Source of the DNA: Paenibacillus sp. FSL R10-2782
Lineage (GTDB): Bacteria; Bacillota; Bacilli; Paenibacillales; Paenibacillaceae
Assembly (NCBI RefSeq): GCF_038592985.1
Contig: NZ_CP151951.1
Location: 1,851,001 to 1,915,000 of the forward strand
Length of the DNA stretch: 64,000 nucleotides
Direction of reading: 5' to 3'
Numbering within the stretch: the stretch's first letter is position 1; each line of letters opens with the position of its first letter. Shown piece after piece: positions 62,767 to 64,000 of this stretch. The notes under the pieces were generated by a model. It was not told where the DNA came from. It made no database searches and saw only the letters and a list, made by a program, of their open reading frames with translations. The translations under genes were made by a program, and so were the position numbers.

Positions 62767-64000
62767 CTACTCGGCTGAGACGCTTATACTTTCTATATTC
62801 GGTCCTTCCGCACCGGTAGTTACCACTTTAAAAGTATTGTTTCCGCTATTCATAGGTACCTGAATCGTTTTTTCGCCCCAGGTTGCCCAGCTACCGGTTG
62901 CTGTAAAGGCAGCATCGCTGATCACTTTCGTTCCGTTAACATAAACATCTAGATTTCGAGCCCCTGACTCCAGTGCATATCGGAATTTCACATTTTTAGT
63001 TCCAGAAACAGCGCAGTAGATTCTATTCCACTGTACGGTTGCATTTGTTGCAGCATTAAAGTTGACATATTGGATAGTGTCATCACCCGAATAGGTGGCT
63101 TCTACTACGGAGTGGGTCAATGTTGTATCCGCTTCCCCTCCATAAGTCGTGTTGCTGATGGTCTTGCCACCCAATTCACCTACAAAAGTTGTAACACTTT
63201 GGGCAGGGAGCTGGGCTGTAAAGGCACCGCCAGACAGATTAATGGCCGATCCTGCTGCCAGATTTCTGCTGCCGTCCGTTACCCATGAAGATACTCTCGA
63301 TGCAGTCCCGTTCTGTAGGGCGAACCTTTGGTTTACTGCTGAAGTACCTCGATTAATTGCAACAATAACTACCTTGTTGTCACCTTTATATGCAGAGGTG
63401 TAGATGTTTGTATTTGGATTCTTCGTTGCATCTACTCGTACATATCCGGGACGAACAAATTTCGAGAAATGAGCCATATTATAACCACGTTTGCTTATTG
63501 TACCGTCCTCATTCATAGGACCGTATTGTCTACGAATGTACCACCATACATATGTCTGAAAATCTCCCTCTACCATAGCATTGTGCATATGATATGAAAC
63601 ATCCAATGCCTCGGGCCAGCGATCTGCCGAGTTATTGTCGCTATTTGGATAGTATACTTCCGTCATCCAAAGCTCTTTTCCCGCTCCTTTTTGTTTGAAA
63701 AGAGGATAAAGGAAATCACTAAATTTAGTACCATAAGTATGAGCACCAAGAATATCCATATTAGCAAGAGCCTGCGGATCGTTTAGAATTGGGTCTGACA
63801 TATTTTTTAAGTATGAAAATGACTCAGGAGCGATAACTCTGCAGTTAATAGATCCAGCATTTTCTTTCATAAAACGAAGCATTTCTTGTGGAGTCCACCA
63901 TGTCCAAGTATGTGCATAATCAGGTTCATTTTGAACGGAGATAGCATACAGATCCACGCCATTATTCTTCATGTAAGAAACGAAATCGTTAAGATGCTGC
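62767..64000 (-). CDS. xynC: GH30 glucuronoxylanase with C-terminal carbohydrate-binding module (5' end outside window)
   Basis: The frame stays open to the window edge, so the N-terminus is missing; the Met at 63972 is internal. Visible residues give the GH30 subfamily 8 barrel: GVDLYAISVQNEPDYAH with the acid/base Glu, GKELWMTEVYYPNSDNN with the nucleophile Glu, then VWWYIRRQYGPMNEDG. A beta-sandwich follows (FVRPGYVRVDATKNPN). The last 130 residues are a CBM6/35-like module (TIQYVNFNAATNATVQWNRIYCAV). This family cuts xylan next to methylglucuronic acid and is normally secreted. It is transcribed towards the GH10 gene. Confidence 0.92.
   Translation of the reverse strand, partial: QHLNDFVSYMKNNGVDLYAISVQNEPDYAHTWTWWTPQEMLRFMKENAGSINCRVIAPESFSYLKNMSDPILNDPQALANMDILGAHTYGTKFSDFLYPLFKQKGAGKELWMTEVYYPNSDNNSADRWPEALDVSYHMHNAMVEGDFQTYVWWYIRRQYGPMNEDGTISKRGYNMAHFSKFVRPGYVRVDATKNPNTNIYTSAYKGDNKVVIVAINRGTSAVNQRFALQNGTASRVSSWVTDGSRNLAAGSAINLSGGAFTAQLPAQSVTTFVGELGGKTISNTTYGGEADTTLTHSVVEATYSGDDTIQYVNFNAATNATVQWNRIYCAVSGTKNVKFRYALESGARNLDVYVNGTKVISDAAFTATGSWATWGEKTIQVPMNSGNNTFKVVTTGAEGPNIESISVSAE

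Overview
The window looks like chromosome of a low-to-mid-GC, spore-forming Firmicute, most likely a Paenibacillus close to the P. polymyxa group. The reasons are AAGGAGG-type ribosome binding sites, CcpA-like cre sites, a CIRCE operator, a YjcZ-type sporulation microprotein, LicT/RAT antitermination, YesM/AraC two-component pairs and a glucuronoxylan locus. This assignment is inferred from gene content only; no rRNA or tRNA gene was seen.

Region 1 (1-15.5 kb) holds small accessory and metabolic units. A TetR regulator diverges from a stand-alone dihydrolipoyl dehydrogenase. Next is an unusual open frame joining an AraC regulator to a siderophore-binding lipoprotein. Then come an AlkD-like repair protein, a peroxiredoxin-like protein, a Crp/Fnr regulator, a LysR/O-methyltransferase pair, the fructose operon fruRKA, and a LysR regulator divergent from a tautomerase and a carboxymuconolactone-decarboxylase-like protein. 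Five transcription units here end in sequence-related terminators with a GCTAAAYAC/GTGTTTAGC stem.

Region 2 (14.8-33.3 kb) is carbohydrate uptake. It contains a GntR-controlled garR / acid-sugar kinase / GntP operon; a licT-bglP-bgl beta-glucoside operon with two RAT antiterminator/terminator switches; a LysR next to a MetE-like methyltransferase; an IS200/IS605-type tnpA element; and a PRD regulator followed by an ascorbate-type PTS EIIB and EIIC and a transketolase.

Region 3 (33.4-44.3 kb) is mixed housekeeping and small genes. It has an XRE repressor divergent from a 26-residue Cys-containing peptide and a YjcZ microprotein, an unassigned run of hairpins that may be a structured RNA, a secreted NAGPA-domain protein, an orphan SUKH protein, CIRCE-controlled htpG, the carboxyspermidine dehydrogenase/decarboxylase pair for spermidine synthesis, a secreted PPC-like protein, and two GNAT acetyltransferases. 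One GNAT gene lies behind what looks like an attenuator leader.

Region 4 (44.4-64 kb) is a glucuronoxylan utilisation island. It encodes a secreted GH30 glucuronoxylanase (cut by the window end), an SGNH esterase, an AraC regulator, a GH115 alpha-glucuronidase, an RR-HK-RR signalling cluster, a lipoprotein/permease/permease oligosaccharide importer without its own ATPase, a GH43 enzyme and a cytoplasmic GH10 xylanase. The inferred flow is: GH30 cuts methylglucuronoxylan outside the cell; the ABC system imports acidic, possibly acetylated oligomers; then esterase, GH115, GH10 and GH43 dismantle them in the cytoplasm. Two copies of an about 82-bp terminator-containing repeat lie at either side of most of this island.
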